From Aedes albopictus (Eukaryota > Arthropoda > Insecta > Diptera > Culicidae): a stretch of 64,000 bases of DNA. The DNA lies in assembly GCF_035046485.1 (NCBI RefSeq), contig NC_085138.1, positions 339,214,263-339,278,262 of the forward strand, read 5' to 3'. Below the pieces are notes generated by a model, which searched no databases, had not been told where the DNA came from, and worked only from the letters and a program-made list of their open reading frames with translations. Made by a program: the position numbers and the translations under genes. This document shows positions 40,983-50,948 of this stretch, in pieces. The first letter of the stretch is position 1; each line of letters begins with the position of its first letter.

Positions 40983-42579
40983 TTATAAGGCAATCTCCAT
41001 CATGTGCGTTATAAATAACCAGATCAGCTTTTTGGTCTTGGTAAGACACATTCCCAACTGAATTTGACCGTAATATGAGTGTTTCTTTCGTAGTTCATAG
41101 TTATTGTTACTTCTATCGATCCATTTAAGGTTCTGGAGAGTTTCCACTAATGGTTTATCCTTGCCAGATAGTGGACATTTTATCTCTATCAGTTTACAGT
41201 CATCGATAGAAATAGCATCTGGTGAACATCCTAGGAATGGAGCTGATGGTGGTATTACAAGACCCATTTTGATTATCCTTTTTCCGTGGTTCTTTTTCTT
41301 GTAACACTGAAGTGCGATTCCTTCCATCTCCTTCCCATACATCAGAGGTGGCAGTCGCTTTTCCAATGGGTGAATAATGGGAGAAAGTTTTCTAGACCAG
41401 TCTCGATCTCCAACGTCGTTTACATAGTAAGTGAACAAATCGTAACACTCACTTGCAGTTATGCGAATCCTTCTCTCACGGCGCCATATTTCATTCGATT
41501 GGTTGTGAGTCTGTGCGCAAATTCTCAAGCTTTCTTCTGCAGATACACATACTCGGGACTGATAGAATAAATACAGACTGGAATCGATCAACGGGCCGTG
41601 ATAATATTTCCACTTCAACGTTAAATTCGGTTTGGCAATAAACGGTTTCAAATAGGATTGCGCCAGCTGGACTTCATCAGGATCACCCTCAAGTTCACGT
41701 TTCGAAATGTTTGTCTGTTGTGTAGGGTTCCATTCAGGAAGCACGGGTTGCAACAATGATTCACACGATGTACATGGCAAATTGCTCAAAGATGGAATGT
41801 CATCCTTTGACAGCCTTAGGACATTCCGACCATCCAAAGATTTTGCCAACGCAGAATCGGGTAGTTCTGAAGATCAATATAAATGTTAATATTTACATGA
41901 AATAGTTGAGACACAATATATTGCACCTGTGACGAAAAGATTAAGAATAGAAGAACAAATTTCATCTGAAAGTTCCGGTGATACGCTTTTACGTTGGTTG
42001 CACAGTTCCGATAGGGTAACGGGCTCGTATAAATTTTCGGACTGTATTTTAGCAACTTTTCCCCATTGTTGACGTACATCTGTACTCGACAGTATTTCCA
42101 GATCTTTATTCCTAGAAATTATCAGAAAATATGTACATACAGCATGTAATGACTAATAAAGCACTAACTTACCGGTGTATATACAGAAGGCATGCAAACT
42201 GATGTTTGCAGCGATAGTTTCCTGCAGGGCAAGTACACCGCATCCCCATGTTTTAAGCTCACTGGATGTAATCATGCGAACCTCCCTTGGTGGTTCGGAG
42301 GGATTTGAGCCACGAAGACAGCTACAAAATATATGCACGGATGAACCTTCCACTTTCGTAACTCCGGCTACCATTACATGACCGTTTTTGAAGACTTCAT
42401 TTCCCTCCTTCCAGTTTCGTTTGCTGCCATCAGCAAAGTCGAACAAATCGACGATGTCGATCTCTACACGAACTGTTTGCAGGAAAGTATTCTGAAATCA
42501 AGGAAAATAGCTGTTCAGTGAATATAATCAACTTTCCTTTAGTAAACATTGATGAAACACTGACCGCTTGCTGGTCCAT
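40983..42579 (-). pseudogene. SWIM-YqaJ exonuclease gene of the ISL2EU-like element (4 exons, one frameshift)
   Basis: Proposed exons: 42565-42579 (MDQQA), 42173-42491, 41927-42111, 40983-41866, all GT/AG with matching phases. Exon 2 ends in a SWIM-type zinc finger CTCPAGNYRCKH, but this lies in a different frame from the upstream part (HVMVAGVTKVEG ... SSELKTWG), so a 1-2-base indel near 42245 breaks it. Exon 4 carries the PD-(D/E)XK nuclease of the lambda-exonuclease/YqaJ family: RRIRITASE, YGKEMEGIA, LGCSPDAI, LIEIKCPLS and YYGQIQLGM. Such nucleases resect DNA 5' to 3'. Its role in transposition is unknown. The first exon is tentative. Confidence 0.78.
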
Positions 42580-43135
42580 AATGTGATCTACTGCAACAAC
42601 TTCGGCAACAACTAAGCTGAAGTACCTGAAAAATACAAATAACGGTAACAATTAACATTTTCTCCTCTTTCACGATAAAAATCAGGCTTAAAGCTTTTAC
42701 GCAAGAATTTTATACAGTACTATTATTAAAGTTTTAATTCATAACTTTCATGACCAAAACGATGGTTTCTGCCACATACATCACTATTTGAGAGGAAACT
42801 TTTGCTTACTGTAAACCACCCCCAACTAACAATCACTCATTTAACAGGCACCATTATGACGAATTAGTTCAGCATAATGTTGAATAACATTTGAACTATT
42901 TTCACGTACAACCTATGTTCGGGTTTTGTTCACACAAATTTGGAGAAGTTATAAAGCATCATGTTGTGTACCAACTTAATTTTTTGTTGTTCAAAGCGTT
43001 TTACAATGTTATTAAGCATTGGCAAAAATGACTGAAAATAAATAAAAATCAAAAATTTTGAACTCTCACGAGAGTAATTATTTGCTCACATGTTGAGAAC
43101 ACCGATTATGAAATAAGAATTACATATAAAATTAC

Positions 43136-43210
43136 CTAAATCCGGATTAGAACTCGAGACCTGTCGATTGCCAGCCGCATGTCTTCCTATCTGCGCCATC
43201 CTAGAGATGG
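43136..43210 (-). tRNA. tRNA-like sequence, weak
   Basis: On the minus strand: A-box-like TGGCGCAGATAGG and B-box-like GAGTTCTAATCC at about the right spacing. Pairing of acceptor and anticodon stems is poor. Probably tRNA-derived filler of the surrounding element. Confidence 0.25.
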
Positions 43211-43766
43211 TGAGATGCAACACCCAGTGCAAAACATAATCTTCCCATGACTCAATAACGATCATTCCTGAACATGTGTTCAGCAGTGGTGAATTAGCAC
43301 AGCACGTGGTAATCAACTGAACAACGCCTCATACTTCAACGGCTGTTCAGCCCAAAACACGTGTTTTCCATTCTGATTTCGCTGTCAGTATTTTTGTCGC
43401 ACGGTGAGAAAACTTGTATCCAATGCTGCCAAAAAGTGTTGGTACTTATTGAAGATATTGTTTCCAGACGTACTAATTGCGAAATGAAAATCTTTTTATT
43501 TTAATTATTAAATATCGATCTTTAAAAATGTATGGCAATATGTGGTTCGGTATGGTCTTGGTCATGGACATGGTGCATTCACAGCATCTGTTCGGGTAAT
43601 CTACTCATGCTCAGTCGAAGATCCGTTGAGCATTTTTTTATTTATGCTTTTGTCATGGAATCTTGATATTATGTTCAATAAATAGTGCATAAGGATGTTT
43701 ATGGATACTTCAAATGTGTCGATTTATGAATGCTGTTTGGTTATCTAGGTGACTGTGGGAACAATA

Positions 43767-43969
43767 AGGCAATCCATGACGACTTTTCGCGATGGGGGTG
43801 ACAGCCAAAAATGTAAACACTGTGTGAGTACAACTTAACAAAGTTTCGTCAAGTGTCGTCGGTGCTTAACAAATTCCTTTGTGTTCAACTGTCACCCCGA
43901 TCATCGAATGTCAAAAATACATGGTAAACAAAAAATATCAGCTGATCGCATCTGTCTCATGGATTGCCT
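43767..43969. mobile_element. 203-bp nested MITE, TA duplication
   Basis: AGGCAATCCATGA at the left and exact complement at the right, flanked by TA (43765-43766, 43970-43971). Confidence 0.7.
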
Positions 43970-44601
43970 TATATTCAGTAAACACGACAGCACTGAAATG
44001 TCAAATGCATCGATCCAAGCGTCTCGTACAATCGAACTGCTGCGGAAGATAAAAAATATAATAATCAAGGTACAAGATATCTTGTTACAGACTAATAATA
44101 ATAAATAAATGCCTCGTTTTTAAGTTGATTACGCCTCTTGGCACTCAATGTTATTCTGTTTTATTTTACGTGATTCGTTTAAAATATTGGTTCTTTAATA
44201 ACTTGGTTGTCTAAACAGTTTTAGCCATGATTTATCCCATAATCCGAACAAAGTTCCGAGTCAAACTATGACGGGCGTTTATTTGACAAGTGAAAAGCAC
44301 ATTGTTCAGGAGCATATGTTTATCGATACATCAGCTTAATAAGATGCAGACAAATGTTTTGTTAAACTCTTTTGTTAAGGAATCAATGCTAGTCGAATTA
44401 ATTTCTTATTAAACTTTTGAAAAGTGTTTCAATTTATCATTGTTGATACCGATGAGGAAAGTCGAACATTGACTATTTTCTCAATTGAAAAATCATTTAA
44501 ACAGTAATGTTTACAGCATAATTTTAGTTCAGCTGACATAACCATTTTTAAGCAATAGTTCAGCAAGCTTGCTTGTTTGTGACTTGCAATTGTTAGTTGG
44601 G

Positions 44602-45308
44602 CCGTCAACACAAATTTTTATATTCTTTTCAAAATTTGTATATTTGCGATTGAAACTAATTTATGGAAGCAAAAAACTGATCAGTTTGATGGCAAAATTC
44701 AAAAAACTGTCAATTCGAAAATTGGAATAAAAATCACTTATTTTTGTTTACACTTTTCCACTTTTTCTCGAACTGTCAAATGACAGGGGCAGTCGCCTAT
44801 TGATACATCAGCTTACCCGGATAAAAACTAACCATAGGGTGTTTGGTGAAAATCATTCCTGCACCATACAGTGTACCAGCTACAATAACGTATATTGTAA
44901 TGAAATGGTTCGCCTAAACCTTTGCACATTGTAGCTACTATACATTTACATTCAAATTTTATGTAACAATATATTATACTGTTTTTCTTACGTTTGAACC
45001 ATTCACTTTTCCGAAACTTTTTTTTCCGTGCATTTTTAATTAGTTATTCAGTTATAGATTTTTTCCGTGCTTTGTTTTGTTGATGTTTGTGACTTTTTTG
45101 ATGCAAAGGAAAGAAAAAAAGTGTATAAAGTTGAAACATCAATTTAAAGTCAATAAAATGTTTAAATAAGTAGTAAACCAGATGTCTTAACAACTGCAGA
45201 TCCAAGAGATATGGCGGGCTAGGTATGTAGAGTGCGATGAGAGGAATACGATTGACGAACTTTATCTTTAACATATGGACTGACTGAACACTGAAAGAAC
45301 TTCTAATA
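44602..45308. other. Gene-free AT-rich interval
   Basis: No gene, tRNA or delimitable element seen. Confidence 0.4.
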
Positions 45309-45310
45309 TA

Positions 45311-45550
45311 CAGTAGACGTTCGGTCGGTGCAAACGGTTTAACTGCAATGCTTTTTAACTGCAAGTCCGGTAAGTGCAACAAATTTGCAGTTATCGCACC
45401 GCCAAATGTCAGAATGGTGCGCCATGTTAGCGAAAATGAAATTCATTTTACGTCAGTTGATGGTTAGTTGACACTGTCAAGCGTTGCAGTTATCGGATTT
45501 TCGTTCGCTAAGTGAAACGTAAACATGTTGCAGTTATCGAACGTCTACTG
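45311..45550. mobile_element. MITE family A, copy 3 (240 bp, uninterrupted), TA duplication
   Basis: CAGTAGACGTTCGGTCGG ... CGAACGTCTACTG bordered by TA (45309-45310, 45551-45552). It shows family A without any nested element and serves as the reference for the interrupted copies. Confidence 0.88.
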
Positions 45551-45552
45551 TA

Positions 45553-45865
45553 GGTTCATCTGTGGGTTCGCTTTTTAATTTAACTTATACTTGAATCGAA
45601 CTTGACAGTTTTCTTATGAGTTGTTATGTATTTCCCCGTGTATTATCGTCGCACCACCAAATCGAAGTCGTCGCTAGAAGCACATGCGAAGTAGAAGCTG
45701 CGAAGTAAATTTGAATCTATTTTTTCTGTTGCGCATCATTAAGCTAATTAAGAGCAACAATATGCACTAATCCAAATTGAGTTGCGACATTTCTAAGTAG
45801 GTTAAAAATCAATTTTCGCACGTTCGGTCACTTCGTATTTCGACCAAAAGCATATTTCAAACCAA
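45553..45865. other. Gene-free interval
   Basis: Ordinary AT-rich sequence. No feature seen. Confidence 0.4.
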
Positions 45866-45874
45866 CCCAAGTAA

Positions 45875-46041
45875 GGGGCCGTTCATAAACCACGTAGACT
45901 TTTTGGGGGGAGGGGGGGTCTAGCCAAAGTCTACGCTCCATACAAATTTTAAATTTTTTGTATGGACAAAAGTCTACGAGGGGGGAGGGGGGGCGTTCTG
46001 AGATGGTCAGATTTTGGTCTACGTGGTTTATGAACAGCCCC
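45875..46041. mobile_element. 167-bp nested MITE, TAA duplication
   Basis: GGGGCCGTTCATAAACCACG ... complement, flanked by TAA (45872-45874, 46042-46044). It interrupts the terminal repeat of the host element nine bases from its end. Contains GGGGGGAGGGGGGTC runs. Relatives at 49895 and 50252. Confidence 0.85.
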
Positions 46042-46064
46042 TAACCACAGTGCTGAAGCCTTAT

Positions 46065-46278
46065 TACATGCAGATATACGGTGTATTTAGTGCAATCATT
46101 ACTTTACATGCAAACTTAAGGTTGATTTAAAGTGGAAGTGGGCAATTATAGAATCAAATTAGGATTATACTGGTATAATCTTGAAGCAGTCGCATAATTG
46201 CCCATTTCCACTTTAAATCAACTTTAAGTGTGCATGTAAAGTAATGATTGCTCTAAGTACACCGTATATCTGCATTAG
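46065..46278. repeat. ~214-bp palindrome nested in the fold-back element
   Basis: Arms of about 85 bp (CATGCAGATATACGGTGTA ... GGTTGATTTAAAGTGGAA and complement) around a ~35-bp spacer. Confidence 0.75.
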
Positions 46279-46436
46279 CCTGGTACACGGTTTATATGGG
46301 AAAATACAAAAAATGGAAAAAGTTCCTGTATACTTTTTGAGTTCCACTTTGGTCCCATATTAACTGTGCAAAATTTCGGATCGATCGGAAAAACTATATT
46401 TTAGCGCCCGCCATTCTTAGTTTTTCATACGATTTA

Positions 46437-46678
46437 CACAGTTACAAAAAATCACCGACTGCGGTAACGTTTTACCGAAATCTCAACCGTTAAGTTTGTT
46501 TTACTGGAAAAATTCGGTAAAGGTAGCAACTTTCACCGACGTTCGTTAGAGTTTGACAGATAAACGATAACATTTTACCGAAATTTGTTATTTTTTTTAC
46601 AGAGTTTCGTTAAAAATCCATTACCGAACGCTCAGCGGTTGAGATTTCGGTAAAAATTACCGAACGCGATTAGCTGTG
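46437..46678. mobile_element. 242-bp nested MITE, TA duplication
   Basis: CACAGTTACAAAAAATCACC and the complement of CACAGCTAATCGCGTTCGG, flanked by TA. The interior repeats ACCGAAATCTCAACCG in both orientations. Confidence 0.7.
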
Positions 46679-47358
46679 TACTATGCGGAAATTTGACTCC
46701 TGCAAAGAAAAATCGCTAGGAGTTACTCCTTGATCCCTAAAAATATGTCGACGAATGATTTCTGTAGAATATTTTACTAGGAATTAGACCTCCGAAGACA
46801 GCAAATCGATGCGACATTCGTGGAAAAAGTTATAAGGCCTCACCCGATCGATAAAATAACGAGATTTTATTATTTATTGTTATTCCTTACATGTAAAACA
46901 GCGTTTGCATGCCATTCGGTTTTCAGTCAATAACTTTTTCCACATGCCTCAGATCGTTTTGCGGTCTTCGGAGGGTTGGTTCCTCGTAAAATTTCCAACA
47001 GAAATCATTCATCGTTTATTTTTTAGGGGTTAAGGGGCAACCTGTGGCGATTTTTCTTTGAAAAAGTAATTTTCCCCATACTAAATCGTATGAAAACTTA
47101 AAATGGCTGGCGCTAAAATATAGTTTCTCCGATCGATCTGAAATTTTGCACAGTTGATATGGGACCAAAATGGAACTCAAAAAGTATACAGGAGCAAAAT
47201 GTCTTTTTGTGTCCCACGCTAATCTGCATGCAATAAGGCTTCAGCACCGTGGTTACTTGGGAAGTTTCAAACTTTAGTGAAACTGGAGCCTCAATATTGC
47301 AATAACGGTTAAGCACGCTGTAATGATACTTATGTACCTCGTCACCCACTTCATGCAA

Positions 47359-47956
47359 CCACAGACAAACAGACATACACCTAAACCTTGATTTACGTCC
47401 ACTATTGGCTTAGCGAAAAAAAATTCTACCGACAAAATAATGATCAAAATACACATTTTTATATTTTTGTACACTTCTCCTAATCACGGAGATGTTTTAA
47501 AAAACATAAAACTGTTAAGTTTGCTCATTGTCTTAGCGGTAGAATTTTTTGTCGCTCAGCCAAGCATGGACGTAAAAAAAGGACAAGGTGTATTACTTAG
47601 AAGAAAATGGCTTCAACAACATCGTTTGGCATCTCACTAGCACCCTCTATAATGCTCAATCCGAAGCATTCATTTGCAGGTGTTGTTTCCCTCGGCTCGA
47701 TGTAACAATTTTGCAGGTGACGACTCCCCCGAGGCGTCATCCATTCATAAAACATGAATGAAAGTTCATGATTGAGTCATTTTATGTAAACATTGATCGG
47801 CGTCGCGTTCATTTCTCTCCAAAATTGAGAGGTGACGGTGGCTCAGCAGCGCCACCATGACACTTGCAAGCACAATCAGAACCACACTATATTTTCAAAA
47901 TGACCATTAAATCGTGCGATGATTTCGATTTGAGTAGTATGTCTGTTTGTCTGTGA
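47359..47956 (-). mobile_element. MITE family B, TGCAA duplication, with nested MITE
   Basis: CCACAGACAAACAGACAT at the left and ATGTCTGTTTGTCTGTG(A) at the right, flanked by TGCAA (47354-47358, 47957-47961). Here B is not inside family A, which establishes its 5-bp duplication independently. A 213-bp element is nested near its left end. Confidence 0.83.
47378..47590. mobile_element. 213-bp nested MITE, TA duplication
   Basis: CACCTAAACCTTGATTTACG and the complement of CACCTTGTCCTTTTTTTACG, flanked by TA (47376-47377, 47591-47592). Subterminal GGTAGAATTTTTT pair is also inverted. Confidence 0.75.
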
Positions 47957-47961
47957 TGCAA

Positions 47962-48343
47962 CTACATCGTTGGTCTAATAATACTTAGCGCGCTCGGCAT
48001 ATTTCCATCATGCCGCTCAAAGTGTTGCCTCAAATAATGCTTGGTTTGCCAAACCCGGTTATCTGACTGGTGGGGCATGGGAGCCTAAGCTTCAACTGTT
48101 AATGCAATCAGAGACTACTCAGACTTAGACGTGGGCGATCCAAAATATGAAGGGTTATCCAAAACGCTCTGGAGAATTCCCAAAGCGCATTCTTATAATG
48201 CTAGTGAATCTAAGATGCCATTAACAGGAGGAAAATGACAAGATAATATAACATTATATGGTTATTATAATATATTTCTACTGTATTTTTTATTCGGGTA
48301 ATTCGCTGGGTTTCAATATTTTTCAGTGTAGGCAATATTTCTA
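47962..48343. other. Gene-free interval
   Basis: No gene or element seen. Short separation between two MITE complexes. Confidence 0.35.
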
Positions 48344-49025
48344 CAGTAGACGTTCGATAAGTGCAACATGTTTACGTTTCACTTACCGAATGAAATTCGA
48401 TAACTACAACAACTGACAGACGTCAAAAAACTGTCAGTTGCTACAGAATGCAGTCAATGTGCATACGGAAAACATCGCATTGCAGCAAAAGTGCATGCGA
48501 AAAACATCGCGTCGCTGTTGACATTTCATTTTGACGGATAGCGGTGCGATAACTGCAAAATTGTTGCACTTAGCGGACTTGCACTTTAAAAGCATTGCAA
48601 TGCAGTTAAACCACAGACAAACAGACATATTACTTAGAAGAAAATGGCTTCAAAAACATCGTTTGGCATCTCACTAGCACCCTCTATAATGCTCAATCCG
48701 AAGCATTCATTTGCAGGTGTTGTTTCCCTCGGCTCGATTTAACAATTTATCAGGTGACGACTCCCCCGTTTCGTCATCCATTCATAAAACATGAATGAAG
48801 GTTCACGATTGAGTCATTTTATGTAAACATTGATCGGCGTCGCGTTCATTTCTCTCCAAAATTAAGAGGTGATGTAGGCACAGCAGCGCCACCATGACAC
48901 AAGCGAGCACAGTCCGAACCACACTATATTTTCAAAATGACCGATAAATTGTGCGATGATTGCGATTTGAGTAGTATGTCTGTTTGTCTGTGGTTAAACC
49001 GTTTGCACCGAGCGAACGTCTACTG
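48344..49025 (-). mobile_element. MITE family A, copy 4, with nested family B, TA duplication
   Basis: CAGTAGACGTTCGATAAGTG ... GAGCGAACGTCTACTG bordered by TA (48342-48343, 49026-49027). Family B lies at 48611-48993, in the same internal position and same relative orientation as in copy 1. Confidence 0.87.
48611..48993 (-). mobile_element. MITE family B, nested in A copy 4, TTAAA duplication
   Basis: Terminal CCACAGACAAACAGACAT inverted repeats, flanked by TTAAA (48606-48610, 48994-48998). About 380 bp, highly similar to the copies at 4228 and 47359. Confidence 0.87.
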
Positions 49026-49389
49026 TATATAGGATCGATTACGTAGTTTAAGAAAAAATAGAACCCCTAAAGAGAAACATGTAAAAACGATGTTTTCCCA
49101 TATAAACTCCTATACAAACATCAAACGAGTTAAAAGATTGAGCTGTAAATTTTACCAGTTCATCGTGGCGTCACATAGAACGAAATGGGAAGGGGGTCCA
49201 TCGAACTTTTTGACAAGTGGTTTTCCCATACAAGCTTGAGCAAAATAAGAAAAAGGGATCAAGTCTACCCAGTCTGCTCTACCTTTGACGAATTTGAGAG
49301 TAAGATCCTCCTCTAGTCGGAACTTAAGGGTCATAACTAAGCGGCCATCGCCACTACCACGTGTTCCTTCAGATCTTCTCCCATATCAC

Positions 49390-49830
49390 TGTCAGCCGAG
49401 TCGTAAGTGCCGTTACCTCGTTCAGGTGATACACGACATACTTCCTTCCAGTTGTCGCTGCGAGCACTGCTTCCACAACACGTAGACCTTACTTGATAAC
49501 GATGACCTCTCGTAGTTATGTCTCCAAGGTGCCCCACATGTCCTTCGCTCATCCGGCCCAGATGACGTGACAAAATTGGCATAATTTTCAATCGACATCC
49601 CGATAAGTGCCCGTCCTTTGGCATCGTTTGCTGTCCAGATGACATCCACAACAGCCGGTGAGCAGTATTTGCTGTCCTTCTTGTATCAACAACAGCTCCA
49701 TCCGGAGCTTCCAAACTAAATATTTGAAATCTCCATGCTTCTACAGCGACGACTTGACTCTGCTCATCTTGAATACACATTGAAGAGGTTCTTCTCAGAA
49801 GTCTGCTGGTGCCCACAACCTATTGGTGTT
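49390..49830 (-). pseudogene. copia-type gag (UBN2) fragment, frameshifted
   Basis: Two overlapping minus-strand frames carry pieces typical of copia gag: VEAWRFQIFSLEAPDG upstream, then IWTANDAKGRALIGMSIENY and SSLSSKVYVLWKQCS. The match is split between frames, so at least two indels are present. No protease or pol follows. A decayed fragment of a different copia lineage from the two elements above. Confidence 0.55.
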
Positions 49831-49894
49831 CAAGAGTTCTAGTGGAATAAGACTTGTTTAGTTAACGGTTTATCACAGAATGAAAAGTGCTTTA

Positions 49895-49997
49895 GAAGCT
49901 GTCCATAAACCACGTGGTCATTAGGGGGCGGGGGGGGGGGGGGGGGGGGGGTTTGAAAAGTCTCAAAAAAATGACCACGTGGTTTATGGACAGCCCC
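49895..49997. mobile_element. 103-bp MITE, TTA duplication
   Basis: GAAGCTGTCCATAAACCACG and complement of GGGGCTGTCCATAAACCACG, flanked by TTA (49892-49894, 49998-50000). The centre is a long G run. PIF/Harbinger-type. Confidence 0.83.
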
Positions 49998-50251
49998 TTA
50001 ACATGAGGTTGTTTCGATTGATCAGTAGAACCGTAGTGTTGCTTAAATCGACGAACACGATAGAGGTCGTCTTCAGTTGAGTCAAGTACGAGGCACTGAA
50101 GATGACCTTATAGTTGAGGTCGCAATACGTATCTGTTATAGGATGCAAATACATAATAGGAAGTAAACGGAATATCATTTAACTCGATTTTCTTTTATTC
50201 ATTTGATATGTATTTTGTAAATTTGAGTACCTCATGAGGAAAATACAAATA

Positions 50252-50482
50252 GGCGCTGTCCATAAACTACGTAGACTCATTTTGGGCCATCTCAGAACTC
50301 CCCCTCCCCCTCCGTAGACTTTTGTTCATACAAAATTTTCGAAATTTGTATGGAGCGTATCACAATAGTTCTAAAATCTGGACGCAGTGATCTTCACCCG
50401 AAAAACGAGAGATGGAGCGTAGACTTTGGTCAGAACCCCCCCCCCCCCCCCCTAAGAGTCTACGTAGTTTATGGACAGGCCC
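50252..50482. mobile_element. 231-bp MITE, ATA duplication
   Basis: GGCGCTGTCCATAAACTACG and complement of GGGCCTGTCCATAAACTACG, flanked by ATA (50249-50251, 50483-50485). Same family as 45875 and 49895. Confidence 0.8.
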
Positions 50483-50948
50483 ATAGCAATTAACCCGAAA
50501 AAAAGCATTATTCTAAAAAGTCGACCATGTTGATCCAGTCTAATACCTATATGTTTGGATGAGTATGAAAAAAAGTATGGGTATCAAATTCATATTCAAC
50601 GAAAAAAGAATATGCTTCGAAGGTTGTGTCATCCTAGAATATTCCTAAATATTGTTCTTCAGATCTACATACAAGTATAGATTTATTTTCTCTTACAGCC
50701 TTAAAAAATGTCAACGGTCACGTAGCCCCAAATCTAGCGGGCCAGCCTTTTCCGAAGCAAGTGATAGCTTCCACATAATATAAATATACATTGTGCATCC
50801 AGGAAGCCTGTTATCTCCTATCAATCATAACCATTCTTGCCGTATCGCTCCCCGGCGATGACGCGACCTTATCAATTATAAATCTTCCCCAATCATCGCG
50901 GCTAACAAATTAAAATACCGAAATGACTCACTCGATACCCGGTGGGAA
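50483..50948. other. 3' flank of DES1-2
   Basis: AT-rich sequence downstream of the desaturase stop. A minus-strand AATAAA is present near 50675 and could be its polyadenylation signal. Confidence 0.35.

Larger units (their letters stand above)
37412..42579. mobile_element. ISL2EU-like DNA transposon, coding portion (THAP-DDE transposase + YqaJ-type nuclease)
   Basis: A THAP-domain exon and a DDE-type transposase on the plus strand face a nuclease gene of the lambda-exonuclease/YqaJ group on the minus strand, with only 142 bp between their stop codons. Pairing of a THAP/DDE transposase with a YqaJ nuclease is the arrangement reported for the ISL2EU (IS4EU) superfamily of eukaryotic transposons. 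I could not find terminal repeats, so outer borders are undefined. The transposase half is dead (LTR insertion, in-frame stop). The nuclease half has one frameshift. Confidence 0.75.
42821..44601. mobile_element. 1.8-kb non-autonomous element, CCCAACTAAC ends, copy 2
   Basis: CCCAACTAACAATCACTC at the left, complement of CCCAACTAACAATTGCAAG at the right. Same terminal decamer as 26681-28389. Carries a tRNA-like stretch and a nested TA-flanked MITE. It cuts off the upstream side of the nuclease gene. No transposase seen. Confidence 0.6.
45866..47261. mobile_element. ~1.4-kb fold-back element, CCCAAGTAA ends, with three nested palindromes
   Basis: CCCAAGTAA then (after a nested MITE) CCACAGTGCTGAAGCC at the left. 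GGCTTCAGCACCGTGGTTAC TTGGG closes the right. Subterminal sequence is also inverted: 46282-46430 is the complement of 47080-47215 with modest divergence. Flanked by AA on both sides. The same terminal nonamer occurs on the element at 61516-62357. No coding capacity. Confidence 0.68.

Noticed and set aside
49920..49950. Poly-G run as a G-quadruplex regulator
   Set aside because: It is the centre of a 103-bp MITE and probably also prone to assembly error. No gene is nearby for it to regulate.
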